This document shows, in pieces, positions 21,753 through 33,915 of a stretch of 64,000 nt of DNA. A program made the translations under genes and the position numbers. Numbering within the stretch: the stretch's first letter is position 1; each line of letters starts with the position of its first letter. The notes under the pieces were generated by a model. That model was not told where the DNA came from. It saw nothing but the letters and a program-made list of their open reading frames with translations, and searched no databases. The stretch covers positions 4,968,530 through 5,032,529 of the forward strand of contig JAZBQD010000019.1 of NCBI GenBank assembly GCA_036583965.1, read 5' to 3'. This DNA comes from Prunella strophiata (lineage: Eukaryota > Chordata > Aves > Passeriformes > Prunellidae).

Positions 21753-24700
21753 TCCAACTTTCTATTTAATGCAAAAATTAGAGGCTCCACGGCCCCTTGC
21801 CAGATACATGTTGTAATTTGCTGTTTGCCTTTGATTCTTCTTTCCTTTCTTCCTTAATTGGGAGAAAAGCTGTGCTGGTGCCTGCTTAACCCTCCTGCCC
21901 TCTCAGGAGACCATTTGCACTTGGTATCTTCTGTCCTTGTGGCATGTCATAACATTGTGGAATACACTGAGGAGCCAGGAGTTCTGGGGTAGCACAGAAA
22001 ATCTCAGCTCAGTGAGTCATAAAGCTTTCAGATCTTTGTGGCCACTGAGAAGAAAACCAGAGGAGATGGAAATGAGAGAAACGGCCCTGGCACACTGTAA
22101 GGACGTGGTTAGTTGACTGAAGAGTTTCAGGATCTGAGCTGACAGCACTTTGTTTCGTGATTGGTGTGGCCTGAACACCAGCCCCCTGAATTATAGCAAA
22201 TTAACCAAATTAATGCCTGAAGTTGTCTGAACATCTGGCCTGTGTTTTCCTCATGGTGGGGTTGGGTGGGGTCATTCCCAAGGGCATCTGTCCCATGGTG
22301 TTCCCAGGTCTGGAGCATCCTCTGTGCCTTTTCATGAGTCTCTGATTACCCTGTCCTGTTCATGTTCCCTCCTGTGTTCACCCCCAGCCTTTTGGGGGCA
22401 GTTAATTGTAAATGCATTAAATGGAGCAGGTTTGTGCTGCCTGGAGCACCTGGGAGAGGAGGCTGCTCATGGTCCCTGAGTCAGCCAAACTGGATGGGGT
22501 AGCCCAGCCTAGAGACACTCACTGGTGAGTCAGTGTGACCGTGACTCAGAAGATTTCTCCCTGTTCTTCTCCTCATGGCTGAGTTGCCTTGAGAACCTGT
22601 GTTCAAAACATTGCCGTGAGCCCCTGGAAGGGCGCTGCTGGACAGGCGTGTTCCTGCCCAGCAGCTAGCTGCTCACCATGCCAGTGCTGATGGGTGCCAA
22701 CGTTGGTTGCTCTTCAAACCTCTTCTCTTCCTCCAGTGTGTACCACTTGGTTGGATTTTTATTTTTTGTGTTTGGAGCTCAGTTGCAGACAGGGAGGAAG
22801 CGCAGCAGCGCCCTGTGGCGCGGTTGGTAGGAGCTGATGCGTTGCTGGCTGGAGACATCCTCTCTTTCCCAATCCCAGAGCTCCCAGCAGGGCCTGCTGG
22901 ATGATTGAAGGGTTATTTGCCGTGCCAGACAAGTGGCTTCATGTTTCCCTCCTGCATTCCTGGGGCTGAGCACTGCATAGCTATGTGCTGTCAGCTACGT
23001 GCTGCTTACCTGAATCATGTCTCCCCTGTGCAGCTTGCGTGGAAGTCTGAGCTCTCCCTGTCCTGCTGTGTCCCTGTGCCACCGAGTGCTTTTATGAGAG
23101 GGTAATGAAATGAGGTGTGGAGGGTGTGGTGGAGGAGCTGCAGGAGTGTCCAGCTCTGTCTGCAGACTGTGCCTGTGTTTACCACACCTCCTGGAGGAAT
23201 GGTTTTCGGAAGCTGAACCCAGTGACCCAATTACCGACCTCTGGGTTTGGACTGCTGCCAGGAATTCTGCACTGAGGCTCCTCATCGCCTTTTGTGCAGG
23301 CTCTGGGTGGAAAGCAGCCATGCCAAAGCTCAAAACAACTTGGCAACAGCCAGAGATTTGGAGAGATAAAGAGAGGGGAAGGACCCAATTAATCCACCTG
23401 ACCTGTGCCCATCCCTAGGAGAGCCCAGGAGAGCACGGTGGGATCTCCTGGAGTTCTTGCTCCCTGCTGCTTCTCTTTCACATGGGGCTTTCATCCTGTT
23501 TGCGATGGGCAGGGCTGCTGGCAGATCCTGCCTTGGGGCAGTATGGCAGGAGGAAGCAATTCAGAATTGTGCCATTCAGAGGCAGACTCTGGGGGGGTGG
23601 TGTGTGAAACACCAGCAGCTGGGCTCTGTACCAATATGCAAAACTGAGCTGTGGAGCTTGGCAGCTCTTGGGGAAGGCTCTGCAGGGTGTGAGTTCCTCC
23701 CATGCTTTGCAGGAGTGAGGATCAGCTTGCCTCCCCTTCTAGTGAGGAGAGCATCCTCAGAGGTTGTAGGGTTGAGCATTTGAGGGCAGACTTTCCAAGC
23801 AGGAGAGTCCTCACACTGTTTTTGGGCAGGAACACAACTGTCCATACTCTGAGGCTGCAGGGCAGGGCAGCTGGGGCTGTGCTCTGCACCTGGGAGCCAG
23901 CTTTGCACCACTTGGGCTGGGAGGAGAGGACAGCACTTGTCATTAAAATAAAAAAAACCCTGGAGTATGAAAATGGGGGATGCAGGGGGGCATAATTCAG
24001 GAGTGGGATCTGCAGCCACTCAGGTCTGAGGTGTGAGAAGGAGAGTGCAGTGTGTTACAGGGGGGTGTGGAAATACGTTTTATGTTGCTCAGGTGATTTT
24101 CTAGCAGCTTGGTGCCTGTTACAGGCAAACTCTGTTGGCAGGCTTTCCTCCCAGCTCCAGCAGGGAGGAGGAGGAGGATGGAGGAACAGTCCAGAGACCA
24201 TTTCCTCCACCCCAAACAAGCAAGATTCATTGTTTGCTGTGGCATGGCCATGGAGGCAGTGCAGGAGCATATCTTCTTTCTGTGATGTGTTATGTGACAT
24301 AGAGTTCAGTCCATGGTGGGTCTGTCCTGCTGCTGCTCCTGAGTGTTTCTTTTCACCAGACCTTTCTGAGGTGGCTTTCTGGAGTTGCACATCCATCTGA
24401 CTTTTACCTAGTCATGAGGTAGGGTTTTTTTGGGTTGTTGGGTTTTTTTTTTGGATTGTTTTTTTCTTTTAATTATTTTATTTTGTTTTTTTTGAGTGCT
24501 TGTTCTTTGCTTGGCTTCAGCATCAACTTAATGAATGGTGCTTAGAGGAGCTGTGAACTCATGTCCCATCCTGGAGAGTCTGTGTCAGCTGTGCTCTGGT
24601 GCAGCTGTTTCCTTCAAGGATGCTTGTGTGGATAGAAGCTGCTGTAAATCTGTTTGTGTAAAGCTTTCCCTGCCGTGACTCCAGTCATCCTTTGTGTTCC

Positions 24701-24944
24701 TGTTGTTTCATGCTGCTGCTGCTGCTCCTGGAAACCACAGCACCTTCTTGCCAGAGCTGAGGGTGGGGGAGATGTGTCAGGGAAGGTCCCCTTGTCGTGC
24801 CTGGCTTCAGAGGAATCGCATGCAAAGGAGCTTCCCTGGCTGAGCTTTCCTTCCCTCTGCCCCCGAGGCACGAGGAGTGTCTTGGCTTGTGTGCCCAGTG
24901 CAGGGAGGAGAGGCTGCTCTGTGCCTTGGTACCAGGGTAAGCCT

Positions 24945-25427
24945 CTAGGGTGCCTGGTGTTGTTCAGCTGCCCTGTCTTGCTTGGCACCATTCCCCATGC
25001 ATGGCTTTCAGCTGCCCTGCCTCTGCAGAGGGACACTCGTGTGCCCAGCTTGCCTGGTATTGGATCTCATCCTGCAGCACAGGAAGAAAGCAGCCCCACT
25101 GCTTTCTTGGGTGTTCTTCTTCCACTGAGTCCTGTGATCAAGCACAGGGCTCCTGCCATGCCCATCCCTGTGCCATGCCCATCCCTAGGGTGCCTGGTGT
25201 TTTCCAGCTGCCCTGTCTGGCTTGGCACCATTCCCCATGCATTGCTTTCAGCTGCCTTGCTTCTGCAGAGGGAACTTGTGTGCCCAGCCTGCTCATGGAC
25301 AGCCTGGTGTTGGATCCCATCTTGCAGGACAGGAAGAAAGCAGCCCCACAGTGCTGCCTCCTTGGGTTTTCTTCTTCCACTGAGCCCTGTGATCAAGCAC
25401 AGGGCTCCTGCCATGCCCACCCCTGTG
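24945..25427 (+). repeat. 240-bp tandem duplication, two diverged copies
   Basis: CTAGGGTGCCTGGTGTT occurs at 24945 and again at 25185. Downstream blocks are shared in the same order, including TTGGCACCATTCCCCATGCA, GACAGGAAGAAAGCAGCCCC-type and TGTGATCAAGCACAGGGCTC. The second copy carries extra bases after the TGTGCCCAGC block. The copies make long but domainless frames on both strands, so this is probably a noncoding intronic duplication. Confidence 0.9.
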
Positions 25428-28400
25428 TCTCACACTCCATGCAGGAGACAGCAGGGTTAAAGCTGTTGGAGCTCGAGGTGCTGGGCGAGCGTCAGGCAGG
25501 AGAAAAGCTGAACTTGCAAATCTGCTCCTGGGCTCTCTGGTAAGTCATGCCAAGGACTGTTTGAGCAGTGCTAATCCCAGGTGCCTCTGGAGCAACCTTG
25601 TTTACAGTGCCAGAGCTTCAAATGGGTGTTCTGACAGAAACTTTACGCAAGCCATTTGCTTACCAAAGCTCTCTGGGTCTGGGAGATTGGTGTTCAGACC
25701 TCAGCGTGCCATCCCCTTGTCCCAGTGTTTTGGAGACACCCTGCAAAGAGACTGGAACTTTTTTGGGGACCTACTCGGATCCATTTATGAGCCACCATCT
25801 GTTTTTCCATGAGAGTGCTGCTGGCAAATTGCTGGTGAAGTAGCTGGTGGCTCTGGAGGCACGAGAAATCCCTGCCCATCACATGGAGCAAAAAGATGTT
25901 GAGGAAAATTTTTGGAGCATGCTAAATATTGTAATCCCTACAGTCAGTTCTGCTTTTGGGGCTGGGGGCTGGAACTGAGCCTTTATGCTCCTTGGTTTTT
26001 TTTTTCCATTTACTTATGTATTAAATGCTGTTCTTTCACTTATCCAGGTTCAGCAGAATTTGTCAGCTCTTAATTGATGCAGTGGTGGTCATAGTTGTGT
26101 TCAAACTTCAGTGATGTGTGACAGGTTGTGATTTGGATTGCCTAGTCATGAAATTGTGCCATTCCCTTAGCTGGCACACTAGGACTTACCTTACACCCAG
26201 GCTTTTCAAGCCATTCTGTGATGTGACAGCTTTCATCATGAGAAAAAGAGGGTAAAGAGGGACTTTAGCCTCAAAATTCTCTGAATTAATTCTCTGAATT
26301 GATTTCCAAAGGATTGCTTGTAGTTGCATCACAGGAAGCTTTGTTGGTTTTGCTCTGGGGATGAGGCTGAACCAGGTGAGAGACGTGTGAGACAGTGATG
26401 ATGTGTCTTGCAGCTGTAGCTCAGTTGCCTCATGTTCATGTTTTTATTTTACCTTTGCCTTGTGGTTTGGACTGTGTTTTTCATTTTGGTGAAAGTCAAA
26501 CTGAGAGTGTGTCTTTGGGGTCTGGCATCCCCAGTATGCCATGAGGTGTGGGATAATTAAGGAGGGACCCATCCCTTGGGGATGGCAAGACGTGAGCTCC
26601 AGCTGTGCTAATGGGCTATGACAGTGAGCTCTGAAATGTATGCCCTTACTCTGGGAAACTGACTCCAGGCAACACAGAATGGGGGAAAAAAGACGTGTGA
26701 AAAATGGGTGCTCATTTTTCCAGGGAGGAAAAAAGCCAAGGAAAACATATCCAGCAGTCGCCTTGTCAGATATGTCAGGGGAATGTCCTTATCCAGCCCC
26801 TGGGTTGGACCCAGTGCTGCTAATTACAGCTTGTCTCGCTGCTGAAAGGAAAAGTTTGAATCTGTTCACCCTGAGTTTCCCACAGCAGCATTTTGGGACA
26901 GCACCAAGCCCATATCTCCATGCTTGGAAGCTCTTGTCCAATGCCAGAGACTGGGCTGCTGCTTGCACCAAGCCTTGGATTTGCGCTCACCCATCATGAT
27001 TGGAACTGATTGGAAAAAACCCTCTCTGTCTCTCTATTCTGAATCACCTGCTGCAAAAGGCTCTGCAAAGGTGCTCTGGAGCTCAGGGGATGTTGCTGTA
27101 AAGGTCCCAAGCACAGGACCCTCATCCTTTGTGGCACTGGCCTCGTTTTTGGCTCTGTCCTGCCAGAGGATCCACAGCTCAGCTCTCCCGAGGGTGCAGT
27201 GCTTCCCTCCTAGCAGCACTGGCTGCCTTTCAGGAAAACAAACAAGCCTTCTCTGCCATGGGAGTCCTGGGCTGCTGCAGGAGGGGAGAAGGTTGTAACC
27301 AAAGCACCCTTTCATCACCTGCCTCCACCTGTGCTGCTGCTGCAGCTGCTCTGCAGCGCTGGAGCTGGGCTGTGTCTGATTTATAACATGCTGTGTTTGG
27401 GGGACAGCTTTAAGTTCTTGGTTCTAAATCCTTGTGTACCTCCAGGAGGGGAAACCATGCCCAACCTTTCCATTTTGCACGTGGCTGTGTTTCTGTTGGG
27501 ATCCTAGCCTTACAGAAGCCTGTGGGATGTGAGCCCATGGCACACACCTGGGCACAGCAGCAGGGCAGGCTCTCACCTGAGCTTGTGGGATACTCAGTGC
27601 TTTCCCAGCACCAGCTCCAGGTCCTGCAGTGCCCAACACAGATGGATGTTCACAGCTTGCCAGTGCTGCTCCAACCCCAAGCTTATTAAAAGCCCACAGG
27701 ACCGTGTCTTCCCCTTCCTCCTCCTGCTTCCTTCCCCCTCCCCTGGCTTTTCAACACCAGGTTTTGAATAAATCAGCTAGGATGTGATCACACAGGAAAT
27801 TCGCGAATTTAATTTTTTTTTTTTTTTTCAGCCAAGGTCGGAAGTGAATTCAGCTCTCCAGGGTTTCAGTCCTGTGCTTTTTAATCACGAGGTTCCCCAT
27901 CCTTTCTACTCTGTCACTTGTGACATGACGTCTCCTTGGCCGTGTAAGCTTTTCCCCTGCTTCTGCCTGCCCACAGAAACAATAGCTGCTGGAAATGCTC
28001 TTCAAGAATAGCTGGGGATTGCCTGTGGAAAATGCAGATTTAATCTACGTTTGGTCTTTTTGTTGTTATTCTGTTTACTGCTTGGTTATCCTTTTCCTTC
28101 AAAGAAAAGCAAAGGGCTTGTTCTTGTAGAATTCACCACTCGTGATGTGTTCCTAGCTGGAAGTAACACGCTCAAAATCCTGCATTCCTTTGTGCATCTT
28201 TGCTTTATTTTCTTTTTCTTTGTGGGTGGGAGCTTAGGGAGTATAATGGGCAGATTAGCAACTGTATTTGTGGAGTAACCCATCTTTGTGCAGGTCTGGC
28301 TAGAAACCAATTAAGCTTGTCTTGATCTCTAAATGAGATTTTTGTCGAACCGCCTCACCCAACCGCCTCCTGCATCCATCCATTAATAGCAGGGTGGGAT

Positions 28401-31400
28401 GGAAATAGCTGAACGAGTGGAGATTTCGTGTTGGATAAACAGAGAGGCGTTGGCTGCAGGGAGGTTCCCGGGATGCGTGCGAGCTGCTGCTGCCTCTTTG
28501 TGCGGTTGTTTTGCAGCTCTGCTCCTTGAAACCTGGGATTAGCAGTGCTTGGCTGCAAGTGTGCAATCCCCTGCCCTAGCAGGAGTGGGGTTGGTGGGAA
28601 AAGCTGCTGGGTAAGGAGGGAGCATCCCGTGGGCTGCATCACTGTGCTGGTTCCCATTCCTGTGACATCCCCAAGGGTGTGTTTGGGAATTGCTGGTGAC
28701 TCTCAGCTGCAGGTCCCCCAAAGTGCCTTGGCCTGGTGTATCTGTCTGCTCTTAGGTTGCTTTTTAGCCTGGAAAAACCCTTTGGATTTCCAGGGGGACA
28801 CAGGACCTTGCCAGGCTGGGGGTGTTTGCTGCTGCTGTGATGAAAACCAGTCCGGGAAGGGCTCTTCAGCACGGTGTTTTTGAAGAGAAATGATTAAGGA
28901 GAGATGCCTGTAATAAGCTGTGCCTTCGGGGAACCCTTCTATCTCTGTCCCAGACTGTTTCTGCATCAAGATAAGGCTGCAGAGCAGCTGGATCTGTGCT
29001 CTGCTTTGGGGTGTAGGAGGGGGCAGGGTGCTAGGATTTCTTGTAGGTGCGAACGTTCATTGTGATCACTTTTATTTGTAAAGTAGCTACAGATAAGCCA
29101 TGCACACAGGTGGTGCCTTCTTCCCTGGGTGCCTCACTGCCAGGGACAAATGATGGCAAGAGTGATCTCAGGGAAAGGGGGGAAGGAGAACACTGGGTGA
29201 ACTTGCAGGGTGGAGCTGCTGCAGATGTGCTGTAACCTGCAGCAGACCCTTCTGCCCCACTTGGAACTCTCCTAAGGACAGGAGAACACAAAAAGCACAA
29301 AACAGCCTTTTCCTGCATGCCTAGAATTTTGCTCTCCATCTCCCTGTTCCCTAAATTCCAAAAGTTCTTGGGTTATTCATGGAAGTGCTTCTTTTTTCTT
29401 CTTCCAGTGTAAAAGTACCCAACAAGAGATGTGGGTCTAAAGACATGGAATGCTGTGCTGAAACCCATGTGGCACATCAAGGAGGTCATGTTGTGGCCCT
29501 TGACCTCATGGCATGGCCAAACCCAGTCACTTTCTGTGCTGGGTCAATTTGGGAATCCTGAATCCACAAAGATCTGGATCAAGCAAGTGCCTTCCAGGGT
29601 TCCATGACAACTGCAAAAGCCTCAGAAAAATCTAAAACTGGGATGGCTGGAAGTTGGTTTCAGTGCTTGGGTGGGAGTTATGGAGAGAGGAGCTGGAACA
29701 GCCTCCAGGACTGGTGCTGTTTTGCTTTTTTTGGGAAGCTCTTGACTGAAAAGCCGCTGAGTTTTGATGCCAGTGAGACAGAAAAATACCTGGTGGCAGG
29801 GTGTCCCCCTGACTTCATCCTGCTGTCGTGGGGCTGAGGTGCTTTGGTGCAGTGATCTGATGAGGCATGGCAGCTGTGCCCTGTGGAGATACCATCTCCT
29901 GGGAGGAAAATGTAAAAATAACCACGTCTTTGGCTGCGTCTTTGAGTTGCGTGAGACTGCAGCAAAGGAGGTGGGGAATGAAATTATATCCATGGAAATG
30001 AGGCAGGAGAAATGAGCCTTTCCCTGGGAGGCACATCTGAAGGAAAGGTCCTGAAGGCCATGAGGGAAATGTCCTCGCCCTCCTGCACTGTGCTGGGGTG
30101 CAGGGGAACACACTGGAGCTGGGCTTTGGGGTGGTTTCAGAGGTCCCCCAGGGTTCCCTGTCATCCTCTTCCTCACTGTGGGCTGAAGGAGGTGCAGCCC
30201 CATGTGGGTTCCTGCACCTCATCCCATGCCATGGCTCCAGGGTCTAGACAGGTGACACAAACCCTTGTGAGAGACTGTGTCCTGCCCAAGGCTTTGGAAA
30301 CCTGTTGGACCCATTCTTCCACCTCTTTGCTTTTCAGAGCTTTTGTGGAGCAGGTCTGTTCCTCCATGTTTAGTTTGTCCACTAAAGTGTGGAGGTGGGA
30401 ATAAGTCTGTGGGAGCTGCTGGATGGCAGACAGGTGCTCCTGGCTTAAGCAGGCTCAGCAATTTAATCTGTGGTGGACATGATCTCCTTTGTCCTCCAGT
30501 TGAGCTAAATATACCCTTTGGGTTGTGGTTATGGAGGATAATTCCCTTTTTGATTATGGAAATCACACTAACAGCTGGCTGCCTCCAAATGGAGCAGGGA
30601 GAAGAGCAGGATTGGGGCATCCCATGGCTGAAACTCTCTCCTGCTTACTTGTATCAGGACCAGGGCCAAAGTGTGGGATGCTCAATGGGCATCTCAGTGG
30701 AGGGTTCCAGCTCCAGAGTTTCATGTGATGCAGGTTTTGGAAGCACAAGGAATTCCAGCATAGCCATAAGCTTTCCTTTGTCTGACAGGTTTTGAAGTTT
30801 AGTGGTTGAGCTGCACCTACCTGGGCATGGCTTCAGGACAGAGAAAAGGTCTCTCTCCATCTTTGCATAATTCCCAGAAGCAGCAATTCTGCATTTCTGG
30901 ATGCAAGGGAAAATAAAAAGCTGTTGGTCAGCTTGAGCAGCAGTTGGGAGAAGTTTTAGTCTTGGAAGGCAAAAGGGAAATTAAAGGCCAGTGGTGAAAT
31001 TTAGTGTGTCAGTCCAAAGGTGCCACCTGGGAATGTGTGTGCCTGGGGTTAGGCACAGAGCACACAAGCTGTGTGATGTGGGATGCCTGTTTGCACCCTG
31101 TTCTGTCTGTGTGGGTGCTCTGCCAGAGCTGCTGCGTGGGTCTTGGGCTGCTTTATCTCCTGAGGTTTGTCCTGTGTGACAGCATCTCAGACTCTTCTGG
31201 TTTGGCCTTGAAAGACCAGAAAGTCACAACAACAGGTAAAATGTGCTGCTGCATCTTCCCTGCCATGCTGCCCTCAAAGCCAGGAGTCACTTAATTTTTT
31301 CAGCCCTCAATTTTGGTGGCTTCTGAGGAGCCAGGAAAGCAGTTCATCAGGAGAGCTTTAGTGAAATGTGGCTTTAGGGTCTCTAATATTGGCAACTTCT

Positions 31401-31751
31401 GAGTTAAATACCAGTGTCAGCCATGCAAGTGCCTTGTGCAGGTATTTGCTGGAGGCTGGAAAATCTGTATTCCCCCATTTGCTGCCCTGGTGTGTAACCA
31501 GCTTATCTCTGAGCAGCTGGATTTAACCCTCTTATCCACCTCTGTGCCAGCCCTTCACACTCTGCTGCTCCTCCCTCCCAGGATGCCAGGAAAAGCCTGG
31601 ATGATTTCCATGGGAAATGGATGTTTGCCCTCCCTGGGATGATTACTTCTGTTATTTAAAAAGAAACCAAACAAAAAATGCACCAGCAAACTCTTGGATT
31701 GGGATAATTAAGCTGATTGAAGTGTTTAACTAAATGAGTTTCCCTTTAATT

Positions 31752-32273
<522 letters not shown>

Positions 32274-32354
32274 CTCATCATGGTTCCTAAATAATGAGCC
32301 ACTGACCTGCTTTATCTCTGATTTGGCTCACAGATGGAGAGGGGAGGTAAATTA

Positions 32355-32610
32355 TCATGGATCCATAGAATGTCCTGAGCTGGAAGGGACCCTTAAGGAT
32401 CACTGAGTCCAAACTCTGGCCCTGCACAGGACATCCCAACAATGACACCCTGTACCTGAGAGTGGTGTCCAAATGTTCCTTGAGCTCTGTCAGGTTTGGT
32501 GCTGTGATCACTGCCCTGGGAGCTTGTTCAGTGCCCAACCACCCTCTGGGGAAAGAACTGACCTTTCCCTGATATTCAACCTAAACCTCCCCTGACACAG
32601 TTCTGTCACA
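32355..32610 (-). mobile_element. CR1: CR1 LINE 3' portion
   Basis: Reverse-complement CR1 end: ATCCATAGAATGTCCTGAGC, GGAAGGGACCCTTAAGGATC, then 3'-UTR/ORF2-end sequence containing GTCCAAATGTTCCTTGAGCT and TTCAACCTAAACCTCCCCTG. About 255 bp remain. It lies about 90 bp from the AT tract. Confidence 0.85.
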
Positions 32611-32753
32611 GGCAACCCCAGAGAAGAGATTGGTGCCTGCCCCAAATTTTAGATAAAAGTAGGAGAAATCACCCTGGAAAGATCAGCTCCTTGTCTTCTG
32701 TGGCAATGCCTGAGTCTGTTAGTTCAGGGAAGCAGAGAATTGGCTCTCCAGGG

Positions 32754-32872
32754 ACAGGGCAGTTTGTCCTTCCTTTCCTGGTGTCTCTCCAGGAGCAGGG
32801 CAGTTTGTCCTTCCTTTCCTGGTGTCTCTCCAGGAGCAGGGCAGTTTGTCCTTCCTTTCCTGGTGTCTCTGG
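32754..32872 (+). repeat. 41-bp tandem repeat, three copies
   Basis: The block GGCAGTTTGTCCTTCC starts at 32758, 32799 and 32840, an exact period of 41 bp. The copies are almost identical, the last losing a few bases at its end. Confidence 0.9.
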
Positions 32873-32954
32873 AGCAGAGCAGCACTCCATGGTGGGGCCA
32901 GTTCCCAGCTCAGAAAGGTGGGATCTCACCTCCCTGCCCTTGCAGGGTCCATGA

Positions 32955-33077
32955 GCCAGGAGGATGCTGGGGATCCAGGAGGATGCTGGGGATCCAGGAG
33001 GGATGCTGGGGATCCAGGAGAGTGCTGGGGATCCAGGAGGATGCTGGGGATCCAGGAGGATGCTGGGGAGCCAGGAG
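32955..33077 (+). repeat. 19-20-bp tandem repeat, about six copies
   Basis: The unit AGGATGCTGGGGATCCAGG is repeated from 32961, with one single-base insertion and one variant (AGAGTGCTGGGG). Each unit includes GGATCC. It lies less than 100 bp from the 41-bp repeat. Confidence 0.9.
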
Positions 33078-33663
33078 CTGTGCCCTGGGGCTGGGAGGAG
33101 CCAGGCACCACATCACACCTGAGATTGCAGGATGAAATGCTAATGCCAGTGCAGGTGGGAATGGCAGCCCCTCAGCAGTGGGTTGAGTGAATAGATGTGA
33201 GGAGACACGTTCATTTATCAGCTCATTTATCAAAATGCTGATCAGTGCCCAGGGAAATGGGTGTGTTTGGGGGAAGGGGTGAGGCAGCGTGGCAGGGTGG
33301 AGGTGCCTGAGATCAGCAGGGACCACAAACACAGCTGTGTGTGCCTCAGTGCCCTGGTAACTTGAACTCATTGCTGCTGGGACTCATCCCTGCCTCAGAC
33401 TGCTGCCAGAGATGCTGTGCTGGTTATTAATCTGCTGAGATAATTGTAGTTTTAATGTTTGCAGTGGGGGAGTTCACAGGAGGCAGAGGCATTCCTAGAA
33501 GCCTTTGGTGGGTGCTGTCCTGGAGGTGATGACAGCAGGACTCAGCCTCTTGGCTGGTGGTGTTCTAGAGTGGGCCTTGGGTTGGTGCTGACTGCCAAAG
33601 CTAGGAGGTTATGTGAAAAGGACAGGGAGCACAGGCAGTGATTTGGAGCTGTGGAATAGCATT

Positions 33664-33915
33664 TTCACAGAATCACAGAATCACTGGGTTGGAAGAGACC
33701 TTCAGGATCATTGAGTCCAACCCAGCCCCAACACCTCAACTAAACCCTGGCACCCAGTGCCACATCCAGGCTTTGTAAACACACCCAGGGATGGTGACTC
33801 CACCATCTCCAGAACTTTATCACTCTTTCCATGATATCCAACTTTTTCCTAATATCCAGCCTGTATTTCCCTTGGTGCAGCTTGAGGCTGTGTCCTCTGG
33901 TTCTGTCAGTTGCTG
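33664..33915 (-). mobile_element. CR1: CR1 LINE 3' portion
   Basis: Reverse-complement CR1 end beginning TTCACAGAATCACAGAATCA and GGTTGGAAGAGACCTTCAGG. It continues through ORF2-end sequence with GGGATGGTGACTCCACCATC and CTTGAGGCTGTGTCCTC. Confidence 0.9.

Noticed and set aside
24654..25460. 268-codon plus-strand frame
   Set aside because: It spans the 240-bp tandem duplication, has no recognised domain, and lies in the DAAM intron without convincing exon boundaries.
26408..26440. tRNA-like A-box (GTAGCTCAGTTGC)
   Set aside because: No B-box or cloverleaf-compatible arms follow within tRNA distance.
29622..30203. 193-codon minus-strand frame
   Set aside because: No similarity to a known family is recognised, and overlapping frames of similar length on the same strand indicate composition rather than selection.
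32910..33371. 153-codon minus-strand frame with Pro/Ser/His-rich repeats
   Set aside because: The repeats are the 19-bp minisatellite translated on the reverse strand.
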